NCBI GenBank assembly: GCA_902729315.2 | Contig: LR746267.1 | Location: 2,866,886-2,930,885, forward strand | Reading direction: 5' to 3' | Origin: Spirodela intermedia | Lineage: Eukaryota > Streptophyta > Magnoliopsida > Alismatales > Araceae | DNA: 64,000 nt | Shown: positions 49,901 through 62,102 of the stretch, piece after piece | Layout: each line of letters begins with the position of its first letter | Numbering within the stretch: position 1 is the first letter of the stretch | Position numbers and translations under genes: made by a program | Notes under the pieces: generated by a model | Database searches by the model: none | Told to the model about the DNA's origin: nothing | What the model saw: only the letters and a program-made list of their open reading frames with translations

Positions 49901-51870
49901 AGATGGGCTGAATCACTAAAAATTTAACTAGAATATTTAGATTAAAAGTCTAAGAGGCTAATTCATCTCCCCTCTTGATTTCTCTTCTAGCCCCTTTAAA
50001 ATTATTATAGTGATGATTTAACTTTTCAACAAGTTGCCACCTAGATTAAAACCAACATTAACAAAATGCAAGTTAATAACTTGAACCTTATAAATCTAAT
50101 ATGTAGTAAGAATGCACAAACCTATGTCAATAGTATTGGTATTATTGGTCTAGGCGAAACACTAAGAGGGGAGATGAATTAGAATTTCTGCCTATTTTTA
50201 ATTAAGGCTAGAACTATGTGTATGTGTTGCAATAACTTTCACCACACTTATATTTTCATAAGATTTCTCAACTCTCCTTCATGAAGAACCCTAAGATTTT
50301 ATATTAGTTCACCCATCACTCAGCCACTTATAGTCCTAGAGAGAACTTCCCTTTAGTATTTATTAATTCTTTCAAAAATTACACACTAATTTTCACAGGA
50401 TCAACCACACAAATATCCCAAGTTCGTCTCCTCAAACTCAGCCCTTCTCACATCAAATACAACTGTCATTACCTTGTGACTTCATCCAAATCTTTTTTTC
50501 TCACCACTGAATTTCCTTAGGGTTTGATGGAGATACGAACTCATGATGGTGCAGTCCATTGTTTTACCATAATGAGCTAGGGAAGATGATGCAGCATTCT
50601 TGCACATTGTTGATGCATACGGCTGAAAGGGCTTGATTGTGTGGCTAAAATCTATGTATGCTTAACTAGTTTTCAATGTAAAACCCTTCTCCCATAAGTG
50701 CCTTCATCTTCTAGTAGTTTCCTAATTTTACAAAATCTCCAATTTTCGAGAATCATGTTCAAAAATTTCTTGTTTCCCAGAAAGTGCAGTAATAATTTTT
50801 TAGCCTTCCATTCTTTGAATCTCATTTTTCCTTCATCCTTTTTCGTTAAAATTTGAACTAAAATTTTCTAACTTGAAGAAGAACAGATGGACGTCAAGTC
50901 AGAACAAAATCATCAAGATTACTATCTTGTCCACATAAGTAGCTAACATGTAACCATTGAGATGTCCTAGTTGAAACTTAAATTTCTCTTTTATTTTCTT
51001 ATTTTCTTGATGATTTAATCAATGTGAGATATTAGGGAACCTTTCAATCATTATTTCAAAATGATAAATACTACATAATATAGTTACAAAAACATATAAT
51101 CAAATATAGTATAATTCAGAACATTTGCTTATAACCATTTAACCATATAATTATCCTTTCATTTGAAGATGATTTTTCAGCTGATATTCTTTGTTGATCA
51201 GATATTCCTAAAGTGAAGAGTCATTTAATCACAAGGATTAATACATTGGATTCAATTTTTAGTAGTAAGATCATAAGATCATTAAAGATAATCATATAAT
51301 AATCATGCCGCATGGATTGAACATATATTTGCGACATATGAAATAACCATCAAGATATAATAATCACTTTATCAATAATTTTTTCAACTGTAATTATCAA
51401 AATCAAGGCCATTAACAAATGAGTTCTGGCCCATTAAAAAGAGGCATTAACGTAGAGTTTAAATAATATAAATTAGCTTAGAGTTCACAAGACAGCCCAC
51501 AATGATACTCATTTTTTTTCTGAAAGAGGAAAACTAGGAAGCATAGGTTTAGGTTTTTTGAAGTATACCACTAAGAGGATTAATTCACTTAATTTTAATA
51601 AAGGTATAATTATTAATCATCTCACCAAAATCAATTACCCACAAATCCTTTGAACCTCATTTAGCATAGAAAATATGTTCTATTTAGGAAAGTTTTAGCT
51701 TTTGGGCCCCTAATAAACTCAAATGACAACTGACTTCTTTCATTTTACCATGGTTATTTCTTGTATGAATAGAGAATTTGATGATTTATAATTTGCAAGT
51801 GATGAGGACCCTAGGTGTTCAGACATTTCCGTCACTATGAAGATTCCAAGAGAGCATAAGACGACGAGGA
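46920..51870. other. AT-rich gene-free stretch
   Basis: From 47.2 kb the sequence becomes strongly AT-rich, with no frame above about 75 codons and no recognised motif. A pair of inverted 19-base repeats lies at 49958 and 50164. Short phrases such as CACCTAGAGCCATGAA (about 49750) recur near 56870, indicating old dispersed repeats. Confidence 0.55.
49958..50182. repeat. Inverted repeat with AAGAGGGGAGATGAATTAG arms
   Basis: The 19 bases at 50164-50182 are the exact reverse complement of 49958-49976, enclosing 187 bases. The arms resemble AGGGGGGTGAATTAG-like phrases that recur in plant repetitive DNA, so this is probably two inverted fragments of one repeat family or a short foldback element. 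No target-site duplication was identified. Confidence 0.7.
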
Positions 51871-51876
51871 AATTTA

Positions 51877-52080
51877 GGCCTGAATTTAAGGCTTATTTGA
51901 TTTACTGATTGTGTATAACTTAAATGTAAAATAGATCAAATTATTGGGCCTATATCTAAGGCATATTGGATCTGATTATTCAGCCTAAATAAAATGCAAA
52001 ATGGATCTGGTTAGTGGCCCTTCAATTTAAGGGGTATTTGATCTAATTTTGATCTAGTATAAAAGGATCTCAAATCACCT
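51877..52080 (+). repeat. 70-bp tandem repeat, three diverged copies
   Basis: Copies start at 51877, 51947 and 52016, each with GGCC(T/C), a TTAAGG or CTAAGG box, TATT(T/G)GAT and a GATC block. The first two also share AAATG(T/C)AAAAT. Divergence is substantial, so the array is old. No gene overlaps it. Confidence 0.7.
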
Positions 52081-52089
52081 CACTTTTTC

Positions 52090-55000
52090 GGTAAACAATA
52101 CTATCCATTATATCAGTTGAATCCAAGGTTTATGGATGGCCAAGCAAGTGGGTGGGCATACATCTGTTGTACTATCAAGGATCGAAAACATAAATTAAAT
52201 GGATTAATTCGTTCATTTTATATACGGCTCATTTCAATCCCATAAGGAGCTAAAATATATGTATATGGAAAAACTCTACCATAAATCCTTCATTTCTACA
52301 ACGTGTCACTTGCTAGTCAATTTCTTCATGTGTTGTATTGCCTTTGACTTTTGACTTTAACCTTTCTACATGTCACTAGGTGATACTTTTGTCATCTTGC
52401 TTTGAACTTTTATTGTGCTCAATATGTTGGGTGATTGCCACATGTCACCTTGACTTTCTTCTTATCATCATGCATCATCTTAGTAGTTCTAATGTGTCTA
52501 TCCTTACCTTAGATATTTTCCACACATTACTTTCTTTGAAAAAATTCGTGTGTCACCTCCATTGGCTGTTATGCCACATGTCACAAGTTATCCTTGTTTG
52601 ATTTTCACTCCAATGCATCAATTGTGCTCTCATACAATGTTATCATGTGTCAAATTTACATTCCTTCTCTCTCCTAAGAAAGTGAATCGGCACACCTCTC
52701 TCTTCCCATTTGGGAGTACACACTTTCTTCGTGAATTAACATAATTTTGACCCATTTTCTCTCTCTTCAAGTTTCCTCTAAAATGACTTTTGATCTAATT
52801 TGACTTGGCTTCATGCAAATATGACTTTTGACATCTATTTTCCTCATTAAAAGTTCATAAAATATTTTAAACAATAATAAAAACTGAATCTAAATATTTA
52901 GATCCTCATTTAGAGATTAATGCATTTAAACGTAAATCATTACAATTTTTAGTTGGATATATGTGATCAATTTGTTAACATCAAAATTATTTAAGAAAAC
53001 ATGAAAACTTAATTATTTTAAAACATTTTGATGATAATAAAAAATACACACAAGATAAATAAATGTATCTAATTATAATTAATATTTAAAATTCTTACAT
53101 AATACTTGAGTGATGTATTGGACACATGATTGAAATTATATAATTATAAATTCCTGCATAAAGGATATTATTGATGTCAACTGTCCATTTGATTATTCAC
53201 GAAATGTATTTGACACATGTTTTGAACTCTAGATGTATGATGGTTTTCTTGCATCAAATCATTATTTTATTTACTATTGTGGAAAACCATCCCAAATTCG
53301 AAATAGTGTCATTAATGGAGACTTTAATAAGACATCATATTCTGCATGAGTATTTGATATAAAATATTAATATGAAACCTTACTTAGTGTACTAAATGTC
53401 CATGATTTCAAAGCGCTAATTCAAGGAATTTTTAATGAATATTTAATTGATTAAATCCAAAATATTTAGATGACCCTTTAGAATTTTATGAATATTATTT
53501 AATATTAATTTCAAAATAATTTAAAATTATTATATATCACCAAAGTAATGATGTTAAATGTTGATATGATAATTTCATGTCTACTTCATTTCATGTTTTA
53601 TTAAATCCTATTTGGGCTTAATTTGGTTTTAAAATATTTACTTTATTTGTAGATATATTTTTTGTTGTGTCTTTATTAGTCTCATATTCTTATTAGAAAT
53701 GTTATAACTAACAACTTCAGATATATACATTAAAGGATGTGTTATAATTACTACTTAAACCTTGGAGGATACCCAAATCTTTGAAAGATGCATTGTACAA
53801 ATTTTCAACCATTCAAATTTATGACTAGTATTTCAATTTTAATGTTGAATAACAGCAGAATATACCAAAAGGGTGCAACTAAAATGTCTATATAAAATCG
53901 GTTTTTCTTCCATGGCTAATGAATCGCAAACAATAAACCTTGACTACTCTATGCTCTCAAAATTCCTTCTAACAATTTATGTAGATATTTATATGCCAAT
54001 TTGAGTGGAATTTAATGCTTGATGCCATGAGGTGAAGACAATATATTGGGAAGTAATTCTTGATTCAAAAAATGATCTTCTTAAGTCTAGTTTTTGTGAT
54101 AAAGTCATATACAATTAGATAGCTTTTAGCCATGAAGAGTAAGATAAGAATAAAGTGAAAATTAATTGGCTCTTCATGAACTATGTACAAGATCCAAGTC
54201 TTCATCAAATATCAAAAAATGTCAATGATGATATCTTTTATTTTTTATTCCATAAACTTATATTCAAGTTTTATCGTAACCACTTAAGAAGTTGAGCAGT
54301 GTAATGTATTTTGGTCCAATTAGAGTCATGAATTCAGGAAATAGTTTAAAACTGAAATTATAATAGAGCTCACCCAGCCTCATAATTAGTTGTTGTCAGT
54401 AGAACAATACTTTAGTGGAACCAAGCCACTTGGTGTCCTCAACATTTAGATCTAGGAGACCAAAAGAAACTAGAATTAGGAAAGGAGATCAAAAAAATTA
54501 GAATAGTTAATGTTAATGCTAGATTTTTGGTGTTTAAATTTTTTTATTTCTTTATTTTCATGTTAGTTTTTATAAAAAATGCATAAATATATTACTAAAT
54601 AAAGATTTTTTTTAATAACTAAGTAATTATTATTTTTATATATGTGTTCATTATTATAGCAAAATGCTAGACAATCATAGGTCAGGGCCCATGGCAATGC
54701 CTAATTTGAGAACTTATCCAAGGTCTAAGTCACATTTTATAAATATACCCATTTTCTCTACAAGTGCTTCTAATATTGAACTAAATAATTTGTTACGTGT
54801 TTAAGATATGGTGGTGCACAAAAATTTAATCCAATGATGCTAGGATCACCATGTGACCTGGAGCCTAAGTGGCTACCCTCAAGACATAAATAGTATTATT
54901 GATTATTTTCTAGTAAAACAAATATCATCATCATAAAAACCCAAAGATAGCTATAGACATGGGATTCCTTTTTCCCCCCATGATGTAATCAAAGCCACCA

Positions 55001-58000
55001 ACAATTGACAAGCTCTCCCTTCTTCCCTTCAGTGTACTCAAGGCCTCTAGTGAGTAGTCAGCTCATCCCTTCTTCCCTTAGACGGTGGTGATAGTGTTGT
55101 CAACTCTATTTCTGGCAGATCTCTCTAGTGAGTAGTGTAGCACCACAACAGGATACTTATGTGACTTCCAAAATGGTTTGTCTTGTTCGAAAAATTCAAA
55201 GCTGGCACATTAGTATCTCTAACCACTCAGAAGGTGACCCATCAAATAGGCAGCATTTAATTTCCTTTTTCCAATAGTTTATTTTTATTTTAGATGTGAA
55301 CCATAAATTTTTCTAAAAGCAACTTGAAGAATTAATACGAAAATGTACAAATGAGCTTCTTTTCTCTCCTAAATTTTCTGTAACTCTTATGAGATCACTG
55401 TAAAACATTTCCAAGCTGTTTTCCATTAATTTTAACTATCAATTTTAGAAAAATAGAGTTGCTAATGTTCCACAAACTTAGTCAAAATGACTAAGACATT
55501 TCTTTTGAATTTAACATATGATGATAGGATTAAGAGCTGATTATTCAGCACTTAATCTTTCAAAATTATTATAAAAGAGGTTAAAAGAGATTCACACATG
55601 ATCCCACATCTTTTGTGTGAACTTTTGGAACACATTTTTATCTAATAAATGTGGCCAAAGTGAGTTAGAAGTGAAACTAAATCACCTTAAAATGGGCTGG
55701 CTGACATTTGTCTCCTCATTATTCTTCCAAATTATATTTCTTTCCTCTCTCATATCCTTCTCAAATTTCCTCTAAGGCCAGCTTTATTCCTCATCTCTAT
55801 CTCTCATTCTTTTTCCTCTATTCTTCTCTTAACCATCTTTCCTATCATCTTGCCAAACTCTCTTAATATTTTGATAATTATTATTTCATTAAATTAGTAC
55901 TAAAACTCTAAAAATACTTTAAACTAAAATTAAAAATAATTCTCACAACAGATTATTCCATCTTCATGTATTCGACCTAGAACTCAAATTATATTAAAAA
56001 TTAATTAAATTTTCAAGTAAGAAATTCATTAGAAAGTGGATATTAAATCTGAACGAAAATAGTCATCAGTTAATCTAAATTCAAAAGAAGATAAGATCAA
56101 TTCAATCCCTCAATTTTTAATCTAAATACAACCTTAAGTCCAACAAGTTGATCACATTAAATAGAATAAGGAAAACAAGATAAGCATCCATAATCAATCA
56201 ACTACAATGTTTCGCTACCTTAAACTTGATCTTGTGAAAAAAGAAAATATTTAGCCTTTTTCATTGTTATGAGGACAACCATTTTTCTTTAGCAAAGAAT
56301 CAAGATGAGAGGACAAGACAACAAGGATGATTCACAACACTAGCTAAGAAGAAGGACGCAAGCTCATCACATCAATGAATGAACACCATTGAAAAGCACT
56401 ATCTTCCCCCTCATCTAGAGCTCAAGCGTTCATCCTCATGTCACATCCTCTAATCAAGCTTGTGAAGGAGAGCTCAACAACTCATCCTCACACCATCCCC
56501 TCTTGATCTCAACCTCAAGTCATCAAAAACCTCAATCTCTCTAGGAGTTTTAGTGACTGATCGCAAGAAAAAGGGTCAACGAGAAGAAATAGGATGAACA
56601 AAAAGTGATCCTTGAAGCTGATCCATATCATCCCAGCATAGAAATAACCTATGTCCATCACTTCATCACACAAAGAAAAAGAGATGCATACTACATCAAA
56701 TCGACAACACATCATTCAAATCAATTCTACACCAATTGATGATGTGTCATCTTGTTGATCAGCATTGGGTGATTGATCTCCAACTTACTTGTATTAAATT
56801 TGAGAAATAAGGTTTCCTTATATCGTTGAATCTAATAAGAGAGAAGTAGAGAAACTTCTCTAGTTTTGGTCACCTAGAGCCATGAAATCTAGAACATTTT
56901 GAAGAAATCCCATATGAACTAGAACTACTAAATAAAAGGTTTTTGAATCTAAATTCAGCATGTAAAATATTACGAAAATAGTGGAACCCAAGGACAAGTC
57001 CTCATAGATTGGATTTAGCTCAACGACTGAACCACATAAAATTTGAGTTTTGATCTTATTGATGATTGTTACTTTGAGAAGAATACTCTAGAGTATAATA
57101 TTTAAGGGAAATAAAACACTATCAATTAAACCCCCTCTCCTGCCTTCTTGATATCGTGTACACCTCTATGACCTGAATATTTAATAATCTGCACCCACAA
57201 TCTTTATAAGGGCTCATACACTTTGTATATAAATGTATATATGTCTCTATATATTCACCTTCTAAAAATTTACACATTTTCATGTAGTTAACGTTGAATT
57301 CATAAAATGCACATCTCTACATTTGGACACATTTATTGCCTTTTAAAATTGTTATCTTGTATCTTGGTATGCACATATTGATAAAAGATAAACTCAAATT
57401 TCAGTTATTTAATTTTTTCTACATATCGATGTAACTTGCATACACATTTTTAACTAATAACTACATTTACACAATGTTGTATGTCCAATACTTTGAAGAT
57501 CACCATTGCAAGTACATATGGTCTATTCTCGTCTAGTTGGATAAACTTTCTGTAATGATTTCTTTAGAAGCTAAATATTTGATCATGATATTGAAAGTAT
57601 ATTATGTGAGACAATTTGCGATTTTACCATGTTGTGGCTGGAAGTGTATTGGAAATTATATGCTGTTTTTTGTGTGAAAGTTAAATTACACTTGTGAGTT
57701 AAATGTTATGTTTAAAAGAATATACTTTAACACAAATGATTGAGATTTACTTAGGATTATGAAGTGAACATGTAACAAACTTATTGAAGATGAGAAGTCA
57801 CCTCCCAATTTACAATCAGAAGGGTCTTATAAAGGGTACATATGACAAAGTCCCCATTAAACTAGGATGAATGAACAACAAATTCGGATACTGCTATAGT
57901 GAACTTTTGATAGTTCCATAAGCTAACACATGGCATAAATCAGGAATACAAAATGATTTGGAAGAAGGAAGAAGTAAGCTTTTAGATTATCTAAATTCAA

Positions 58001-58740
58001 AGCAGATGGTTTGGCAGCAACAGTGAGACGAAACAATTCACAAACAAGAGGCTAGAGGAAAGGGGTAGAAGCAGAATCATGTTGCAGAGAGAGGGATAGT
58101 TAGATCGTGTTGTGGGCAATAGGAAGACGAAATGAAGTATGGAGAGCGGTAAAGATGAGACTTCATGGTACAAATTCAACTCGATTACCTAGGTTGACCC
58201 TATTTCATCGTATCATTGAAATATCGTTTGAGGGAAATATTAGAGCAAACGAATAAGAAATCCAATTTGCTCTCTTGTTTCGCAGCTAAAAGAGTACCTA
58301 ACCAGTAATATTTCGCAATAATGTTTTCGTATATATCGTTTTCTTTCTTCCTACTTATTTTAGGCTTTGAAGTTCGAATAAATTTGGAAAGTAAAATAAT
58401 CCTAAGACCCTCCCCTTATTTCCCAAGGAAGTAAATCATCTGTCTTTGTCCGGTTGATAAGCCCATTGATTGTAGCGTCCTCACAAGATCACCAAACACG
58501 GAAGCTTGTCTGCTCTTCTTTCCCCTTCCCCAAGTCCACCATATCTCGAGAAAATTACTGGTTATGTAGGCCATCGGAGATCGGTCTGATGGTTGACCGA
58601 ACATGAAGGGCATTAGATAGGCAAATTATCGATACGGATGCCAGGCGTTTCACATAGTCGCTTTCAGACGAGTTTTCTGCGTGGGGGCGACAAAGAAAAT
58701 GATGGTCGTGGAGCGTAGTTGCTGAATGTGCACTGGAGCA
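52090..58740. other. AT-rich gene-free stretch
   Basis: No coding motif, RNA gene or transposon terminus was recognised. Frames reach about 73 codons and look random. The phrase CTCTAGTGAGTAGT occurs twice near 55040-55140. The composition changes back towards balanced GC at about 58.2 kb, on approach to the LPAT promoter. Confidence 0.55.
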
Positions 58741-59242
58741 AATAAGAATAAGGAAGGTGAAATCCATCACCTTAAGAATTTATAGGGGTGTGAGCATCCG
58801 CTTGAGGTGCGAGAGTGGGAACAGTGAGCGTCTTCTTGTCCTCGCTTTATTGACTTTCCTATCTGTCATCGTTTGGCTTCCCGCTACGGGCCCCCACCGA
58901 GGGAGAGAGCAACGGTCTTCTTCCCCAACTCCCCTCCTCCTGCCCCGGCATGCAATTACTATTGAACTCCGATGGCGAATGGCGAGAGCCTCGGCGTCAG
59001 CTTGCGGCCATTAGCAGCTGCCGTGGAAGGCACAATCGGCCTCCTTGGATGTCTCCTCTTCCTTTCAATCTAAACCAATCAAAGCGAGCCCCACCTGTCT
59101 CCAGACTATTCCTTCCCTTCGAGAGTATTCCTCGTCCCCCCTCCATTGATCCCGCGTACCCTCCAAGAGCTCCCTTTTCTTCTTCCTCTTCTCCCTCTTC
59201 TCCCTCTGTGACCCTTGAGAGCTGAGTAGGATAATTCGCAGG

Positions 59243-59572
59243 ATGGAGAGCTCTGGGCTGATGTCCTCGTTGAGGAACCGGGTGCTGGGGGGCTTCGTGG
59301 AGGCGGATTTCCAGTCGTCGGCGCCGCCGCCGTCTGAGGGCCAGATCAGCGCCGTCCGAGGCCGGGGAGCGGCGCCCGAGAGGGCGACGTTCGAGGACGA
59401 CGATCGATGGGTGACCATCCTTGTGTCTGTCTTGAAAATCGTCGCCTGTTTTGTGACGATGATGGCGACGACGTTCCTGTGGGCGCTGATCATGTTCATG
59501 CTCCTCCCATGGCCCTACGCCCGCGTCCGCCAGGGTAACCTCTATGGTCACGTCACCGGGAGGCTCATGGTG

Positions 59573-59667
<95 letters not shown>

Positions 59668-61361
59668 CCCCACCCTTTCCATCCACTGTCGGACATGGTT
59701 TTTTCAAGACCCTTTACGTTGTAAACCATTTAGCGAGAAAAAGAGCGATCTTTTCACGGAAAGATTGTCTAATTCATTTCTTATCTTAGAAACCTCGATA
59801 TGATCAATCTCCGCATATTATTCAGTTCATCTCTCTGCGTTTGTCTGCTTCCACACATCTCGTTAATTCATCAAGTAGCACAACGCCTGATCCGAAGATC
59901 AAGTCACCGCTTCCTCTTTCTGTAACCCATAAGAATTTATCAACGTAATAGGAACCAAATACTTCGATGATTTCTGGATTTTCCGTCAACGAAATAATAT
60001 AAAAAAACGATAAACAAATCCCTCTCGTCCTAGAAAAAGATCTTGGCCCGATTTTTCTATTTCAACCAGATATCGTGAGGGTCAGAATGGGATCCTAGCG
60101 ATCAGCGGGCGCAGGTTTTCAGTGCCTAATCTCCTCTTCATCTTATCTTCGCTTCTTCCTTCGCTTTTTTTTTTTTTTTTCCTTTTGTGGGTGTTCAATG
60201 TCTCTGCAATGAATTCGATGCCATGCTTCAGTCATCAAAATGCTCAATTATGGCAACTCATATGATGCCCATGCATCCTATTCTACCTCTACATTTTTTT
60301 TCTAAAAGTTTGGATGCATTTCTTCCGGGATTCATCGATGAACCCTCAGAATATATACGATGTAGATCCCGCGGCTTGTGAATCATCAACCATTTTTCCT
60401 GGAAGGCCGGAGTTAAAGATTCCGTTGACTATCTGTGGGCGGGTTGACCAGCTAGATAAGCCTTATTCACCCTTTTATATCCCTGTTTTCTGCTTTAATT
60501 TGTCAAACCCATCTCCGATTTTTACGCCATAAAAAAATCAGTTTTTTCAGGCTCACAGATCTCAGATTTTTACTATTTTATTTATTTACTTATTTATTGA
60601 TGGGGGACCGTTCTTAGAATCCACCACCACCACCACCATCCCCTCTTATACTCCTATTTTCTGCTTAAATTTATCGAATCCATTTACAAATGTTACACTA
60701 TTAAAAAGAAATCACTTTTTCAGGCTACATCACACATTTTTATTATTTTCTTATTTTTCTTATTTTCTTACTTTCTTATTTTCTTATTGATTCATTGATG
60801 TGGGGATCATATTCTTAGAGTCTGTATCCGTTCTGTAGATGACGATATTGGGGAACCCCATAACAATAAAAGGCTCAGAATTCGCCAGCACGAGGGCCAT
60901 TTACATCTGCAACCACACGTCGCCGCTGGACATCTTCCTGATCATGTGGCAGACCCCCATCGGCACCGTCGGCATCGCCAAGAAGGAGGTCAACGCCCTC
61001 TTCTTCTTCTTCGAAAAAATTGAATCAATGAACGAATCGGGCGAACGTGTTTGTTGGGTGCAGATCATCTGGTACCCTCTCTTCGGGCAGCTCTATGTGC
61101 TGGCGAACCATCTCCGCATTGACCGCTCTAACTCCACCGCTGCCGTCGAGTCGGTCAGAGAGGTAATTTATTGCCAGTAATCACGACCAATAATACTCGA
61201 TCGATAATCTTTCTAACCCTTCTCCGGTGGCGGCGCCGCCACCGGCGCCGGCGAAGCCCAGGCGGCGCGCGCCGTGGTCAAGAACAACCTATCCCTGATC
61301 ATCTTTCCCGAGGGCACTCGATCCCAGTCCGGCAGGCTCCTCCCCTTCAAGAAGGTACCGG

Positions 61362-61420
<59 letters not shown>

Positions 61421-61750
61421 CGCTCTCGCTCGTTATCTATCCATCTGTCTATCGAGCTGGTGGGGGTTGACTTTCCATTTTCTGGTGGCGACGATGCGCA
61501 GGGATTTGTACACTTAGCACTGCAGACGGGGCTGCCGATAGTGCCGATGGTGGTGACGGGGGCGCACAAGGCATGGAGGAAGAACAGCCTGCGGGTGAGG
61601 CCGGCACCGTTGACCGTGGAGTTCCTCTCCCCAATCAAGACCGACGGGTGGGACCCAACCAGGATCAACGATTACGTAGAGATGGTCCACGCTCTGTACT
61701 CCCGCCACCTCCCCTCCTCCCAGAGGCCCCGCTCCGCTGAAGATAGATAG
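59243..61750 (+). CDS. LPAT: 1-acyl-sn-glycerol-3-phosphate acyltransferase (LPAT, PLS1-type), five exons
   Basis: Exons: 59243-59569, 60839-60988, 61064-61162, 61262-61354, 61502-61750. All introns are GT..AG and the joined frame gives 305 residues. The enzyme acylates lysophosphatidic acid to phosphatidic acid in the endoplasmic reticulum, a committed step to phospholipids and triacylglycerol. A hydrophobic segment spans about 57-90 (WVTILVSVLKIVACF...LLPWPYA). The catalytic NHxxxxD motif is N134-H135-T-S-P-L-D140. The substrate-binding FPEGTRS lies at about 207-213 in exon 4, and PIVPMVVTGAH in exon 5. From memory, sequence and length agree best with the coconut seed-type LPAT (308 aa). 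Intron 1 (1269 bases) begins with 90 bases of CT repeat. Introns 2 and 4 (75 and 147 bases) are in-frame and stop-free. The gene ends tail-to-tail with the RBP45 gene. Confidence 0.95.
59570..60838 (+). other. LPAT intron 1
   Basis: The donor GTGAGC runs straight into (CT)n at 59575-59664; the acceptor is TTCTGTAG at 60838. A diverged tandem duplication occupies about 60475-60625 and 60646-60830, each copy with a T-rich tract and candidate CAG/TAG acceptors. A (CCA)n run lies at 60622-60639. No exon was recognised inside. Confidence 0.85.
61364..61417 (+). repeat. (CT)n tract at the donor of LPAT intron 4
   Basis: The donor GTACCGGGTT at 61355 is followed after nine bases by a 54-base CT run. 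The tract is more than a third of the 147-base intron. In the retained frame it would encode Ser-Leu repeats. Confidence 0.9.
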
Positions 61751-61920
61751 TAGCCTTCGGGAGCCAGCCCGTTTACCATCTTCAAATGTGGGACCCAACC
61801 AAAACCCTCTTCCCCTCTCAGGGCGAGGGGGAGGGGATAAATTGTGTGGAGGCCTTATCTGCTGAAGATAAGATAGTAACCCGTTGACCGCAGGAAGATC
61901 ACATGTGGGACCCATCAAAA
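61736..61920 (+). repeat. 125-bp-offset direct duplication over the LPAT stop codon
   Basis: GCTGAAGATA...ATAGTA, a CCCGTT(T/G)ACC box and ATGTGGGACCCA occur in the same order starting at 61736 and 61861. The first copy contains the last LPAT codons and its stop; the second is non-coding. The duplication lies between two converging genes. Confidence 0.75.
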
Positions 61921-62102
61921 ACCCAACCGGGATAATTCTGCAAAGCATAACATCGTCCAGCATTCCAGCTTTGTCACAGTGGAAAAACCCAGAGGAACCC
62001 CCATCAGGCAGGCAAAACCAGCCATTCTTTCTCATTACAGAGGGAAATCCAAGGTGGGGGGCGCCGAGAAGATCCAGCGTCTTCCCCAAGAAAGATGCCG
62101 AC

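Noticed and set aside
58997-59707. A 236-codon minus-strand frame with long Arg-Glu repeats
   Set aside because: It is antisense to LPAT exon 1 and the (CT)n at the start of its intron 1.
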